DNA of 64,000 nucleotides from Neptuniibacter sp. 1_MG-2023 (GCF_030547185.1 NZ_JAUOQR010000005.1:62001-126000), one strand, 5' to 3'; shown: positions 45,314-55,915, counted from the stretch's first letter. Translations and numbers: made by a program. Notes: a model not told the origin generated them from the sequence alone.

Positions 45314-47245
45314 TCAAATAAGCTCTACCACTTTATCTTTGATGCTTTGAAAGCGAACCTGTTCACAGCAACCAAATCCATCCAACTGCCTAACTTTATT
45401 ACGACTAAATAGCGGAATACTGATCCCGGCCAGAAAACGGCAGTACGTTCCAACACTCGGTGATCGTTTCGTCTTTGTTTCAATATGTTGTTTAAATCCA
45501 TTCAAGACGCTTTGCAAACGTCGATCTTCTGGCAGTTGAGGCTGATGTGAATAGGCTAATTTTGCAACTTGGCCTCGACAAACTGAGCAGTGACCACACT
45601 GTTCAGGTGCGTTCTGATCATCAAAATATCGAGCTAAATTAGCGGTAAGGCATCGATCTAATTCAAAAAACCTGACTAAAGCAGCAATCCGCTGTATCTC
45701 TTTTTGCTCTTTATCTAAAAAGTAATCACTTAAAACGTGCACAAGTTCCGGTTGAGACAGGGCCTCTTCATCAACAGAGAACACTTCAGTGATCTTTTTG
45801 CTCTCCAGTACAATATGTCCCTGCTCTTGTAGATAATCCAACGCTGCGACAACACGGCTGCGCTCACAACCATAATGTTGATAGAGACTCTCTATATCTA
45901 AGCTACCCCAGATTTTTTTAAACTGAGTATGATCAAAAATAGCCTTTAAAAACTCCAACCTTTCACCATTAAATTGTTTTAACAGCTCCCTTTGGTCGGT
46001 CATAAATTTATAACGATATTCAGCAAAATAAGCATACAGCGGCTTAATAACTTTATTGAGCTCTAACTGAACGAGTAAGGTTTTTAAGGGAAGCTGTCTA
46101 ATATTGGCATCATTAGATAAACTTAGAATTTGCAGTTCCCACTGCCCGTTTGAGACCTCTTTACGGATATTATCCACCACTACCGCAATCCCTTCAGGTT
46201 CTGGGGTATCACCATATACAAAGTTTTCTACAGTATTGATCCCATCCAAATTCGCTAAGGTAATGCAGTTCGACGCGAGCCCATCACGCCCGGCTCGACC
46301 GATCTCTTGACTGTAGTTTTCAATGGACTTAGGTAGATCATAATGGATAACAAAACGTACATCCGCTTTGTCTATACCCATACCAAAAGCGATCGTTGCA
46401 ACTACAACTTGGCATTGACCCGCCATAAAGTCAGATTGAATCTGATGCCGAAGATCGTTATCTAAACCCGCATGATAGGCTGTAGCCGAGATCTGTTGGG
46501 TCGCTAAATACTTAGCAACCTGCTCAGCACTCTGCTGCAAAGTAACATACACAATGCCGGGGCCTTTCTGCTGCTTAATTAGATCAACCAATTGCTTATC
46601 TTTATCTTGGCTTGCCACCGGCAACACCGTTAAATCAAGATTATTCCGATAAAAACCAGTTTGGACTATATGCTCAGGTGCAATAGCAAAACGTTGCGCC
46701 ATATCTTTTTTGACTTTTCTCGTTGCCGTTGCTGTCAGCAAAAGTACTAAGGGGATATTTAGCTCCTGTCGATATTGTGGAAGCTTCAAATAGTCGGGGC
46801 GAAAGTTATGACCCCATTCAGAGATACAGTGCGCCTCATCAACCACCAGCATTGAGATGTCGATAGAAGCGATAAACTCGCGAAAACGCTCATTTTTAAA
46901 ACGCTCAACAGATACCATCAAAATTTTAATCTTACCTTGACGAATATCGCGCATAACCGTTTGGTTTTCTTGCGGTGTTAAGGTGGAATCAATACTCGCA
47001 GCAGCAATTCCTTTCGATTTAAGAAATGCCAATTGGTCTTTCATTAAAGCAAGTAGGGGTGAGACCACCAGTGTCAGATGGGGAAGATGGACCGCACTAA
47101 ACTGGTAGCACAGGGATTTCCCTGCCCCAGTCGGAAAAATAGAGAGCGTAGAATGACCTGAGAGAAGCTGCTTAATCGTTTGCTCTTGTCCCTCTCGAAA
47201 AGAATCAAAGGCAAAATATTGCTGTAAAGCTGGTTGTAAATCCAT
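45314..47245 (-). CDS. RecQ-family ATP-dependent DNA helicase
   Basis: This 643-residue SF2 helicase has Walker A FPTGAGKSLC, DEAH box VVDEAHCISEWGH, and TATAT plus GRAGRDG for motifs III and VI. The zinc cysteines are RC...QCGHCSVC at about 535-560. The C-terminal part is shorter and unlike a standard HRDC, ending with LDGFGCCEQVRF. It may be a second RecQ paralogue rather than the main RecQ; the genome would tell. ATG 47245 has AAGGACG upstream. Confidence 0.85.
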   Translation of the reverse strand: MDLQPALQQYFAFDSFREGQEQTIKQLLSGHSTLSIFPTGAGKSLCYQFSAVHLPHLTLVVSPLLALMKDQLAFLKSKGIAAASIDSTLTPQENQTVMRDIRQGKIKILMVSVERFKNERFREFIASIDISMLVVDEAHCISEWGHNFRPDYLKLPQYRQELNIPLVLLLTATATRKVKKDMAQRFAIAPEHIVQTGFYRNNLDLTVLPVASQDKDKQLVDLIKQQKGPGIVYVTLQQSAEQVAKYLATQQISATAYHAGLDNDLRHQIQSDFMAGQCQVVVATIAFGMGIDKADVRFVIHYDLPKSIENYSQEIGRAGRDGLASNCITLANLDGINTVENFVYGDTPEPEGIAVVVDNIRKEVSNGQWELQILSLSNDANIRQLPLKTLLVQLELNKVIKPLYAYFAEYRYKFMTDQRELLKQFNGERLEFLKAIFDHTQFKKIWGSLDIESLYQHYGCERSRVVAALDYLQEQGHIVLESKKITEVFSVDEEALSQPELVHVLSDYFLDKEQKEIQRIAALVRFFELDRCLTANLARYFDDQNAPEQCGHCSVCRGQVAKLAYSHQPQLPEDRRLQSVLNGFKQHIETKTKRSPSVGTYCRFLAGISIPLFSRNKVRQLDGFGCCEQVRFQSIKDKVVELI

Positions 47246-47538
47246 ATCAGTCGTCCTTTACGTTAAATCCGTTTAACGGTTGGTATGAGGTGAAATAATC
47301 TGAACAGAAATATAACAGATAATCCTTTCACTAGAGCCCTTTACAATAGATCCTCGAAAAGAGAAAGCTCCCTTAGAAAGAGTCTAGATAAGGTAACAAC
47401 CACCCCAAACAGAACAAAATTCGTACAATTCATTCCGCCATTTAGGCAATCACCTCCATCAAATCTTAATTGGTGGTTTAATAACGCGGCGCTTATCTGT
47501 AAAATTTTGTTCTTTTTATCAGTGTATGGAATATCGCA

Positions 47539-48255
47539 ATGGGTCGTGCTTATCAAAACCGTAAAGAGTCAATGGCGAAAACATCGGATGCCAAGGCTAA
47601 GGTTTACAGTAAATTCAGCCGTGAGATTTATGTATGTGCTAAATCTGGCGGTGTCGAGTTAGAAGGTAACTTAGCGTTATTGGGTCTAATTGAACGAGCC
47701 AAAAAAGCTCAAGTACCCGCTCATGTAATTGATAAAGCACTTGATAAAGCAAAAGGCGGCGGTGGTGAAGATTTCTCCCCTGCGCGCTACGAAGGATTTG
47801 GCCCGGGTGGCTGCATGGTAATCGTAGAATGCTTAACGGATAATCCTAACCGTACTTTTGGCGATGTACGTAACTGCTTTAACAAAACCAAATGTAAAAT
47901 TGGTAGCCAAGGCAGCGTTAGCCACATGTTCGATCACAGTGCTATTTTTGTGTTTGCCGGTGATGACGAAGATGCAGTACTTGAAGCACTGATGATGGAA
48001 GATGTTGATGTAACTGACATTGAATGCGAAGAGGGAAAAATTACTGTCTTTGCACCACATACTGACTACTTCAAGGCAAAAAAAGCGCTACAAGATAATA
48101 TCGAAGGACTTGATCTAGAAGTCGATGAGATTCAGTTTGTGCCACAAAATATGTCACCCGTTTCTGAAGATGATATGCCAATGTTCGAAAAGTTCATTGA
48201 TATGCTAGAAGATCTGGATGATGTACAGAACATCTACCATAACGCAGAAGTTTAA
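47539..48255 (+). CDS. yeeN: YebC/PmpR-family protein YeeN
   Basis: This 238-residue cytoplasmic protein belongs to the TACO1/YebC family: [32 protein letters not shown] at the N-terminus, then [19 protein letters not shown]. The [11 protein letters not shown] start is the YeeN branch, not YebC (which begins AGHSKWANI). These proteins have been linked to transcription control and to translation of proline-rich stretches. It is followed by a good terminator. Confidence 0.92.
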   Translation: MGRAYQNRKESMAKTSDAKAKVYSKFSREIYVCAKSGGVELEGNLALLGLIERAKKAQVPAHVIDKALDKAKGGGGEDFSPARYEGFGPGGCMVIVECLTDNPNRTFGDVRNCFNKTKCKIGSQGSVSHMFDHSAIFVFAGDDEDAVLEALMMEDVDVTDIECEEGKITVFAPHTDYFKAKKALQDNIEGLDLEVDEIQFVPQNMSPVSEDDMPMFEKFIDMLEDLDDVQNIYHNAEV

Positions 48256-48311
48256 GTAGAGATCTACGGATAGCCCTAATCTCGTCTATCTAGGGCCCAT
48301 TATTCGGACCT

Positions 48312-48356
48312 AAAAAAACGCCCGCACATCACTGATAGTTGATCTGCGGGCTTTTT
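48312..48356. terminator. Terminator of yeeN
   Basis: Arms 48320-48331 and 48340-48351 (GCCCGCACATCA / TGATCTGCGGGC) pair with one mismatch around 8 bases, preceded by seven A and followed by TTTTT. It is usable from both sides. Confidence 0.82.
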
Positions 48357-48609
48357 ATAAACCAATACTTTTCAATAAATAAACAACTAAACCAGCTCTG
48401 CCCCATCATATTACGTCATATCAAAGGATTTGATTTATGACAGGCAAAAAAAAGCACCACTTTCTAATTAGAGAGTAGTGCTCAAACAGACCTTTCAACC
48501 AACAGAACCCAATTTCCACTAACTTAATTGTAAGGTCTACCGTCTTTCAGGAGGAACAATAGACTGCCACTCTGAATATTAGTTCCCTGAAAGAGAGTGA
48601 TTTTTCTAT

Positions 48610-49179
48610 TTACATCATGCCGTTCATTGCTTTGAACTTAGCCATCAATTCAACAGGCTGTTCACTCTTATTGCTTTTATTTAAAACATAAACGACAGTT
48701 TGACCTTGTGGGCCAGCAGCGATTTGTGTAAAGCGGTATGGCGCTTCGCCGACAAGACGAACATCTTCCATATCTTGTAATGTGCTAAACACATACAAAC
48801 GACCATCTTCACCGCGCATTTCGCCATAGAAATCATCTGCGGCTTCAAGCTTGCCATTAAACATATCGATGCTAGCAATGCCTGATGACTTTTTCTTGTC
48901 TTCACTGGTTAAACCATAAACAAGGGTTGCGCCTTTAGGCCCACCACCAATGAAAACCTTACGGAAAGAGGTCTCACCTACAGTCAAAAACTGTTGATAC
49001 GTTTTGAAATCATCAAAAACATAATAACGACCTTCATGCATTACTTCATACAAGTCATCATTATTTAGCTGAGTAGCCGCGGCAGACTGAGTTTCTTCCT
49101 GTTGAACTTGGTGCGTATGACAACCAGTTAGGGAGAACATTGCAGTTGCAAACACTGCGCTAGCAATCAGTTTTTTCAT
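48610..49179 (-). CDS. Lipoprotein with internal repeat
   Basis: From ATG 49179 (GAGG upstream) the 189-residue protein has a lipoprotein signal with lipobox LTGC (Cys20), then HTHQ. The mature part is two copies of a unit: DLYEVMHEGRYYVFDDFKTYQQF...IGGGPKGATLVYGL and EMRGEDGRLYVFSTLQDMEDV...IAAGPQGQTVVYVL. Position 2 after the Cys is His, so outer-membrane retention is likely. The function is unknown and no family is recognised. Confidence 0.75.
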   Translation of the reverse strand: MKKLIASAVFATAMFSLTGCHTHQVQQEETQSAAATQLNNDDLYEVMHEGRYYVFDDFKTYQQFLTVGETSFRKVFIGGGPKGATLVYGLTSEDKKKSSGIASIDMFNGKLEAADDFYGEMRGEDGRLYVFSTLQDMEDVRLVGEAPYRFTQIAAGPQGQTVVYVLNKSNKSEQPVELMAKFKAMNGMM

Positions 49180-49330
49180 GGAGAGCCTCATTAATTGATC
49201 AATAAAAATTAAGAGGCACTTTACTTAGGAAATATTACAAAATAATGTCATTTTTATTCAGCTAAAAAACTAAATAAAAGGAATCGAACTAATAACATTG
49301 AGCCGCCAAGCAGAGGAGGTAAACCGCTCA

Positions 49331-50443
49331 CTAATAATCAGCAACTCTATACAGAACTGAGTCGTGATAACCTGTATTCACCGGAATAACACCTGCCAGT
49401 AATTTATTAACCTCAGGATCACCACTATCCACAATTAATGGACGCCCCTCTAAGGCTTTAAGTTTTGTTTTAGTCGCAATTACATTGATATTTTGTTTGC
49501 CTAAACGCTTTAACAGCGCAGGACTTAATTGTTGATTGCCGCGGCCAATAATATGTCCTTGGCCACCAATTAACGTAATCACTAACTGACAGGGATGACC
49601 TTGAGTCAATTCTAATAACTGATTTGCAGTACAGTCAGCAGCTATAAGTTGATTATCTTTAATAAGATCTACACCTAAAAGCGTATTAGGCAACCCTAAC
49701 TGCTCCATAACCCCAGCAACAGTAGAACCAGACCCCATCACATAAAAGGTATCCGGCTCCATTCGTTCAATAATATCAGCGGCTATATCATCAAGGACTA
49801 ACTCTTCAGATTCCTTACCGCCATTTTTGACCTGTTGCAGATAACGATGCTCTTGAGGGACCAACAGATCACCATAATATTTGGCGCGAACACGCCCTTC
49901 ACGGAACGCCACTTCATCTATATCGCGCACCTCTTGGTCACCTAATGTGACTAACTCACCTTTAACTAACATGGCAATAATTTCGCCCGCTGCTTTCGGC
50001 GTTACCGCATAAACCCCTGAATGGATCTTAACGCCAGCGGGAATACCTAACACAGGCACGTCCTCTGCAATCGCTGCACAAATATTACGTGCGGTGCCAT
50101 CTCCACCGGCAAATAGAACAATATCCACACCCTGATTAACAAGATCTTGTGCGGCCTGGATAGTGTCCTCTGCAGACGTATTACCCGATTGAATCTCACC
50201 GATAACTTGAGGAATGAAGCCCGCCTGACGGGCAACGGTTTCGCCCATTTCAGCGGGATAGGTCACTAGCTCTATATCTAAACCTTTGAGTACCTCAAGG
50301 GCTTGCAGTGTTCTTAAACCCGCTTTAGGTTCCGCACCTAAAGCTAAGGCTTCACGCGCGGTTTCTTCACCGTCACTACCTTTTAACGCGACACTACCGC
50401 CGACACCGGCCAAAGGGTTAATGATCAGGCCAAGCTTAAACAC
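49331..50443 (-). CDS. ATP-NAD-kinase-family protein
   Basis: This 370-residue cytoplasmic protein has the NAD/diacylglycerol kinase GGDGT motif (LFAGGDGTARNI), preceded by the N-terminal GLIINPLAGVGGSVALKGSDG. It is longer than a standard NadK and belongs to the ATP-NAD kinase branch related to AcoX. The true substrate is uncertain. It starts at a GTG (50443) inside the end of the PilZ gene, with GGAG for ribosome binding, overlapping it by 8 bases. This means coupled translation. Confidence 0.8.
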   Translation of the reverse strand: MFKLGLIINPLAGVGGSVALKGSDGEETAREALALGAEPKAGLRTLQALEVLKGLDIELVTYPAEMGETVARQAGFIPQVIGEIQSGNTSAEDTIQAAQDLVNQGVDIVLFAGGDGTARNICAAIAEDVPVLGIPAGVKIHSGVYAVTPKAAGEIIAMLVKGELVTLGDQEVRDIDEVAFREGRVRAKYYGDLLVPQEHRYLQQVKNGGKESEELVLDDIAADIIERMEPDTFYVMGSGSTVAGVMEQLGLPNTLLGVDLIKDNQLIAADCTANQLLELTQGHPCQLVITLIGGQGHIIGRGNQQLSPALLKRLGKQNINVIATKTKLKALEGRPLIVDSGDPEVNKLLAGVIPVNTGYHDSVLYRVADY

Positions 50444-51140
50444 TTAAGATCTCCAAATTACCCGTTTCAATTAAAAACTGTTGGTACACAAAACCCGCTA
50501 AAATTAGATGGGTATCATCATCCAAATCTAAAAACTCTAGTCCATGACTTACTACTGTACTGACACTTCCCTCTTGGGGTTGCACACTACGTATGAGCGC
50601 CGTTGTTAAAATAACCTGATCTACACCCGCCACAGAAAAACGGGTTGTCATAAACAGCTTATCGCCCTGCTTACCTAAAGCTACAGGTGCATCAACACAA
50701 GCACCACTCAAGCTAATATCAGTGCAATAAGCATTAATAGGCCAGTCATGCCTTAGCCCTTTACCTTGCTCAAATTCATCAATTGAAACCAACAAATTAA
50801 CGGGAACCCGTGTGTGACTCCGGATACGCCTAACTTCCGTCGTTTTTGGATATTCTAAATGCCAATAAGCAAAAGGCGAGGTTTGAATTTTCAGGATCCT
50901 AGCGCTAAATGCACAGATAAAATTGCCGGTCATCAAGCGAACGGTCACTTGTGCCCCGGCATTAACGACTGAGCTTTTCGGCGCTGAGACCATTAAACTA
51001 CCGTTTTCACGGTAGCCTAATAACTGAACAGAATAGCGGGCACGCGGCGCACGGGTTTCAATCTGAACTTTCTCACCTATACGTGGATTAAGTTCAGCTA
51101 GCGAGCGCGATGTATCAAGTGATTCTAATGCTTTTGTCAT
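50436..51140 (-). CDS. YcgR-like PilZ-domain protein
   Basis: The 234-residue protein has an N-terminal YcgR-like beta domain (IGEKVQIETRAPRARYSVQLLGYRENGSLMVSAP). A PilZ domain follows: the RxxxR motif in RRIRSHTRVPVNL and the DxSxxG-type motif in CTDISLSGACV. It should bind cyclic di-GMP and act like the flagellar brake YcgR or on surface polysaccharide. The last bases overlap the kinase-family start, linking the two genes. Confidence 0.82.
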   Translation of the reverse strand: MTKALESLDTSRSLAELNPRIGEKVQIETRAPRARYSVQLLGYRENGSLMVSAPKSSVVNAGAQVTVRLMTGNFICAFSARILKIQTSPFAYWHLEYPKTTEVRRIRSHTRVPVNLLVSIDEFEQGKGLRHDWPINAYCTDISLSGACVDAPVALGKQGDKLFMTTRFSVAGVDQVILTTALIRSVQPQEGSVSTVVSHGLEFLDLDDDTHLILAGFVYQQFLIETGNLEILSV

Positions 51141-51201
51141 TAAAGTGTTTCTTAGTCTCTCTAATAGATGACGAGGACGTTAAGTAAATAACTTAAGTGA
51201 G

Positions 51202-52338
51202 TTAACCTTTAGCGGCTAACTTGAAACCTATAGCCTCAATTTGATCTGGGTCCTTTGCACCCGCAACATTAAGCGCAGAAAACTCTCGTCTTGCACGGTA
51301 CTGTTTTCGCAATTGATCAAAGGCCTGTTTTTGCTCCGCTTCGGGTAACGTCAGAGTATGTCGCAGCATATAATCATCAATGCGCGGGTCATACACTTTT
51401 TCCATCAACTCCAATATGCTCAGATCCCCCTGCTCGACACAGGCTAACTCAGACTGAGGTAAAAACGCTTCGAGTGATTCTTCGCAAGGCTGATCCAAAT
51501 ACTCACACAAGGCTTGATAAAGCATAAATGTGCCACGAATTTTACCATCAAAGCTATAACCGGCAATATGTGGTGACACAATAGCGCAACGCTCAGCTAA
51601 CGCGGCATTAACTGCCGGCTCATGTTCCCATACATCAAGGATAAATGTGAGTCCTGGGCGCTTTTTCCCTATATCTAGCAAGGCTCGATTATCAATTACG
51701 GGGCCACGCCCTGCATTCAAAACGATAGCATGATCTTGAATCATCCCTAGCTCAAGATCAGAAATCAAATGCTCTGTTGGGTGCTCGCCCTCTTGCGTAA
51801 GCGGCGTATGCAAACAGATAACATCCGCTTGTTTTAACAAACTATGCAGAGGAATAAAGCCCTCTTCTGAACTCGCTCTAGGAGGATCATTAACAAGCAC
51901 TTTATAACCCAGTGCTTGTAAACGTCGCTGTAAACGTCCTCCGACATTTCCTACGCCAACAATGCCATAAGTTCTGTCTTTAGGATCAAAGCCTTGCCAT
52001 TCAGCAGTAAGAAACAAACAACTCAGCACATATTCCACGACGGCATCAGCATTACAGCCCGGCGCATTACTAAAAGCTATACCTTTACTCTCCAGATACT
52101 GCTGATCAATATGATCAGTACCTATAGTTGCCGTGCCGACAAACTTAACCGGACTTGAGGCTAAAAGCGCTTCGTTAACTTGTGTAATTGAACGGACAAG
52201 CAGTACATCAATATCATGTAAATCTTTAGGCGATAAATCTCGGCCGGGCTTCAGAATAACCTTACCAAAACGAGAAAAAATGGCCTCAGCTTGAGGCATA
52301 TTTTCATCCGCTAAAATATTTAGTTTTCTGTTACGCAA
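51202..52338 (-). CDS. pdxB: Erythronate-4-phosphate dehydrogenase
   Basis: PdxB oxidises 4-phospho-D-erythronate in the DXP-dependent pyridoxal phosphate pathway. The 378 residues start LNILADENMPQAEAIF, with NAD-binding GIVGVGNVGGRLQ, GRGPVIDNRALL and the HIAGYSFDGKIRGT catalytic region. The C-terminal dimerisation domain is complete. The start is a TTG at 52338 with GGAG nine bases upstream. The length is normal. Confidence 0.95.
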   Translation of the reverse strand: MRNRKLNILADENMPQAEAIFSRFGKVILKPGRDLSPKDLHDIDVLLVRSITQVNEALLASSPVKFVGTATIGTDHIDQQYLESKGIAFSNAPGCNADAVVEYVLSCLFLTAEWQGFDPKDRTYGIVGVGNVGGRLQRRLQALGYKVLVNDPPRASSEEGFIPLHSLLKQADVICLHTPLTQEGEHPTEHLISDLELGMIQDHAIVLNAGRGPVIDNRALLDIGKKRPGLTFILDVWEHEPAVNAALAERCAIVSPHIAGYSFDGKIRGTFMLYQALCEYLDQPCEESLEAFLPQSELACVEQGDLSILELMEKVYDPRIDDYMLRHTLTLPEAEQKQAFDQLRKQYRARREFSALNVAGAKDPDQIEAIGFKLAAKG

Positions 52339-52441
52339 TTTATCAATCTCCAGACTTTACAAACAGGCTCAGTTCAGGCTCAATTCGCGGTTTTAAATTA
52401 CATACATGAACAAAAATAGTGGCTCAAGCCACTTATATTGA

Positions 52442-52708
52442 TTGGATCTCACGCACTTGATCATTCGTTGGAAAAAACATCAGGAATATTACATTGTAAG
52501 AATGTACCAAGACCTGATCGGCGATTGGGTTGTCAGCCAAAGCTGGGGCAACAACGCCGAGAATACAAGTGCCTGCAACCAGACAGTTAGTACATCATAT
52601 CAAGATGCACGACTGATCGTCAGGGAAATTCGCAAACAACTCAAGAGCCAAGGATTTCGCCATGTTGCTCGTCAAGAAACCCAATTAGGGTTTGAATTCG
52701 ATCACTAA
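52442..52708 (+). CDS. Small WGR-like domain protein
   Basis: The 88-residue protein fits the pattern of proteobacterial single-domain WGR proteins: RWKKHQEYYIVRMYQDLIGDWVVSQSWG, then TSYQDARLIVREIRKQLKSQGFR. The central W-G-x is WGN rather than WGR. The start is uncertain: the frame opens with a TTG (52442) and I see no good ribosome site. WGR domains bind nucleic acid. It stands alone, divergent from pdxB. Confidence 0.55.
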   Translation: MDLTHLIIRWKKHQEYYIVRMYQDLIGDWVVSQSWGNNAENTSACNQTVSTSYQDARLIVREIRKQLKSQGFRHVARQETQLGFEFDH

Positions 52709-52894
52709 GCGAGTATCTCTAAAAAAGTCGATCTAAAACAAGCGCCTGACATTTCCTCTATCTAATACTCCTGATCCAAACAGCCAATACCAAAGTAGAG
52801 CATTTACAGATAATGCCTAATGCTATATTCCATATACGTCATTGTTTTATTAGCAATAAATAATATCTATCCACTAAGCTACTAAGGAAAGTAC

Positions 52895-54544
52895 ATGAAC
52901 GGTTCCTTGTTTGGTTTTTACACTAAAAGTTTTTTATCCGCTCTAGTTATTACTGGATTAGCTGCTGGTGCTGCTTTTGCCACAGGAGCGGATAACCGAT
53001 CGTTAATAGCTTTAACTTGTAGCGCGCTTTTAGCCTCCCTAACGTCCATATTGGTTATACACAAAACTTTATTAGGGCCTATGGCAAATGAAATAACGCA
53101 CGCAAAAGAGGCTAAATTTGATCAATTAAAACTTCTACCTTATTTTTTTGGTGACTTTTTTACAAAGCTAGCAAATACCGAAAATATCAGCGGTAAACTA
53201 TCCAACAGCGCAAATGCTAATGCAATTTCGGCCGCGGAGGTATCCTTCTCGGCGGATACTCTTAAAGCTCAGCTCGACAACCAAGTGCAAGAGGTAGCAC
53301 AAATAGCCAGTAACGCTGAAGAGATGACAGTGACTGTACAGCAATCGGAACAACAAGCTGAACTGGCAGCTCAGATGGCTATCCAAGCGAAAGAGACAGG
53401 AGCAGAAGGACAACAAGCATTAACCGCAGCGATGGTAGATATTCGAGAATTAAACGCCCAAGCCACAGAAACCTTAATATTAATTGAGCAACTCAACGAA
53501 AAATCACAAAAAATACAAGATGTGACCCGAGTGATCGAAGAGATTGCCGAACAAACCAACCTGCTTGCCCTTAACGCAGCAATTGAAGCCGCTCGAGCAG
53601 GTGATCATGGCCGCGGCTTTGCCGTAGTCGCTGATGAAGTAAGGCAGTTAGCCTCACGTACAGGCAGTGCAACCGGCGAGGTAGAACTGATCGTTGATGA
53701 AATACGTTCAGAAACCCAGCAGGTGGTTAATCGTATTCAAACCCTTTCGAGTAATGTCGAAAGCGGCACCATCGCCATGGAAAAAATTAGCGATCAGTTA
53801 GGCGGAATTTCAGAACAATCATCAAATGTTGAGCAGCAAATTTCCACCATCGCCGAAGGCGCAAGAAACAACCGGCAGAATCTTGAGGTCATCTTTAACT
53901 CACTGCAAAATGTTCGCCATGAGTTAGAAGGAAGCGATACTGAAGTCTCTCAACTAGCAACACAGGCAGCCTCTTTAATGGAAGCGGCTGAAAAATCTAA
54001 TTCCATTTTAGCCACCGCCTCAGAACAAAATTATCACCAACCCTTTTTCCATATTGCACGAGACACTGCAAACCGAGTTTCAGCGGCCTTTGAGCAAGCT
54101 ATATCTCAAGGCCAAATATCTGAGTCAGCACTATTTGATCACACCTACACCCCTGTGGAAGGTTCAAACCCTCAAAAACACACTACTCCATTTGATCAAT
54201 TAACCGACAAGATCCTACCTAACATCCAAGAGCCTGCGCTGAACAGCCATGAGAAACTGATCTACGCAATTGCTACGGATATTAATGGCTACATTCCCAC
54301 CCATAATAATCAGTTTGCTCACCCTTTATCGGGCGATTATGAAACCGATCTGGTAAAAAGCCGTAGCAAACGCATCTTTAATGATAGAACCGGCGCCCGC
54401 TGTGGGGCCCATACCGATACGATGCTGCTACAAACTTACAAACGCGACACTGGTGAAATTATGCATGATCTATCCGTGCCAATCTTTGTTAACGGCAAGC
54501 ATTGGGGCGGAGTACGTATAGGCTATAAACCGGATCAACATTAA
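52895..54544 (+). CDS. Methyl-accepting receptor with C-terminal sensor domain
   Basis: The 549-residue protein has two short N-terminal membrane helices (about 10-30 and 35-55) with almost no periplasmic part and no clear HAMP. The signalling domain has its tip at about 215-241 ([23 protein letters not shown]). After it, a 150-residue soluble domain follows: [15 protein letters not shown] ... [16 protein letters not shown] ... WGGVRIGYK. This is Cache- or PAS-like, so the sensor is cytoplasmic and C-terminal. Confidence 0.88.
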   Translation: MNGSLFGFYTKSFLSALVITGLAAGAAFATGADNRSLIALTCSALLASLTSILVIHKTLLGPMANEITHAKEAKFDQLKLLPYFFGDFFTKLANTENISGKLSNSANANAISAAEVSFSADTLKAQLDNQVQEVAQIASNAEEMTVTVQQSEQQAELAAQMAIQAKETGAEGQQALTAAMVDIRELNAQATETLILIEQLNEKSQKIQDVTRVIEEIAEQTNLLALNAAIEAARAGDHGRGFAVVADEVRQLASRTGSATGEVELIVDEIRSETQQVVNRIQTLSSNVESGTIAMEKISDQLGGISEQSSNVEQQISTIAEGARNNRQNLEVIFNSLQNVRHELEGSDTEVSQLATQAASLMEAAEKSNSILATASEQNYHQPFFHIARDTANRVSAAFEQAISQGQISESALFDHTYTPVEGSNPQKHTTPFDQLTDKILPNIQEPALNSHEKLIYAIATDINGYIPTHNNQFAHPLSGDYETDLVKSRSKRIFNDRTGARCGAHTDTMLLQTYKRDTGEIMHDLSVPIFVNGKHWGGVRIGYKPDQH

Positions 54545-54563
54545 ATCAAGGCATAGATCAACG

Positions 54564-54598
54564 AAACCGCTGTTGGCCTTAGGTCACAGCGGTTTTTT
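54564..54598 (+). terminator. Terminator after the C-terminal-sensor receptor
   Basis: AAACCGCTGT (54564-54573) pairs perfectly with ACAGCGGTTT (54586-54595), then TTT. It lies 20 bases past the stop. Confidence 0.85.
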
Positions 54599-54698
54599 AA
54601 ATTCTCTAGTGGTTTAATTGAGCATTCAGCTCCTTATAATAAAGTTAATATATTAAACACTAATAAAAAATACGCTACGCAGCGGAACAGGATGGAAG

Positions 54699-55901
54699 AT
54701 GAGTAAATTTACCTACGCAGAGATGCCCAATAAAGAAGGCTTTTTTGGTGAGTTTGGTGGCCAAGAGATACCACCTGAACTTAAGCAGATTATGGATGAG
54801 ATTAACGATGCTTATGAAGAGATTCGGCAGATGCCTGAATTTCAAGCAGAACTTGATCTGCTATTCGCTGACTATGTAGGTCGTCCAAGCCCTATCTACC
54901 ATGCAAAACGCTTAAGCGAAAAGCTAGGTGGCGCACAAATCTATTTAAAACGTGAAGACCTAAATCATACTGGCGCCCATAAGATCAATCACTGCCTTGG
55001 TGAAGCCCTACTTGCAAAGTTTATGGGTAAAACCAAAGTAATCGCTGAAACCGGCGCAGGACAGCATGGCGTCGCACTCGCAACCGCCTGTGCCCTTGTC
55101 GGTATTCCCTGTGAAATACATATGGGTCAAGTGGATATCGAAAAAGAACACCCTAACGTCACCAAAATGAAGATTTTAGGCTGTACATTAATCCCCGTTA
55201 CCCGTGGCACCGCCACCCTTAAAGATGCCGTCGACAGTGCATTTGATGAGTATCTAAAAGACCCAGTGAACTTCATCTATGCCATAGGCTCAGTGGTTGG
55301 CCCTCATCCTTTCCCTAAAATGGTCAGAGATTTTCAGAGTATTATTGGTACAGAAGCCCGCGAACAGTTCCAAGCAAAAACCAATCACCTACCGGACTAT
55401 GTCACCGCCTGTGTCGGTGGTGGCTCTAATGCCATCGGTATGTTTAGCGCCTTTCTTAACGATGAAAGCGTCAATCTTGTGGGGATCGAGCCTGCCGGTA
55501 AAGGGCTTGATACCCAAGAACACTCAGCCACACTTACACTCGGTAAACCTAGCACCCTACACGGCATGAAATGCTACGTACTAGAAACCGAAGATGGCGA
55601 ACCTATGCCAGTCCATTCCATCGCATCTGGACTCGACTATCCTGGCGTAGGCCCACAGCACAGCTACTTAAAAGACTTAGGCCGCGTACAGTATGAAACC
55701 GCTTCGGACCAAGAATGCTTAGATGCCTTTATGGAACTCTCTCGTGTAGAAGGCATTATCCCCGCTCTCGAAAGCTCCCATGCCGTCGCTTGGGCCATGC
55801 GTAAAGCACCGACCCTTTCAAAGGGTCAAACAATTTTAGTCAACCTATCAGGCCGGGGCGATAAAGATGCTGATTACGTAGCCGAGAAATTAGGGCTGTA
55901 A
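54699..55901 (+). CDS. trpB: Tryptophan synthase beta chain, stand-alone
   Basis: This 400-residue PLP enzyme joins indole and serine. The PLP Lys is K95 in [16 protein letters not shown], the phosphate loop is [10 protein letters not shown], and the catalytic Glu region AETGAGQHG is intact. [12 protein letters not shown] differs from the usual HKINNxxGQALL, which marks a divergent branch. No trpA or other trp gene is near, so it may work on free indole or be a second copy. A long hairpin follows the stop. Confidence 0.88.
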   Translation: MSKFTYAEMPNKEGFFGEFGGQEIPPELKQIMDEINDAYEEIRQMPEFQAELDLLFADYVGRPSPIYHAKRLSEKLGGAQIYLKREDLNHTGAHKINHCLGEALLAKFMGKTKVIAETGAGQHGVALATACALVGIPCEIHMGQVDIEKEHPNVTKMKILGCTLIPVTRGTATLKDAVDSAFDEYLKDPVNFIYAIGSVVGPHPFPKMVRDFQSIIGTEAREQFQAKTNHLPDYVTACVGGGSNAIGMFSAFLNDESVNLVGIEPAGKGLDTQEHSATLTLGKPSTLHGMKCYVLETEDGEPMPVHSIASGLDYPGVGPQHSYLKDLGRVQYETASDQECLDAFMELSRVEGIIPALESSHAVAWAMRKAPTLSKGQTILVNLSGRGDKDADYVAEKLGL

Positions 55902-55915
55902 GCTTAGAAATAAAA

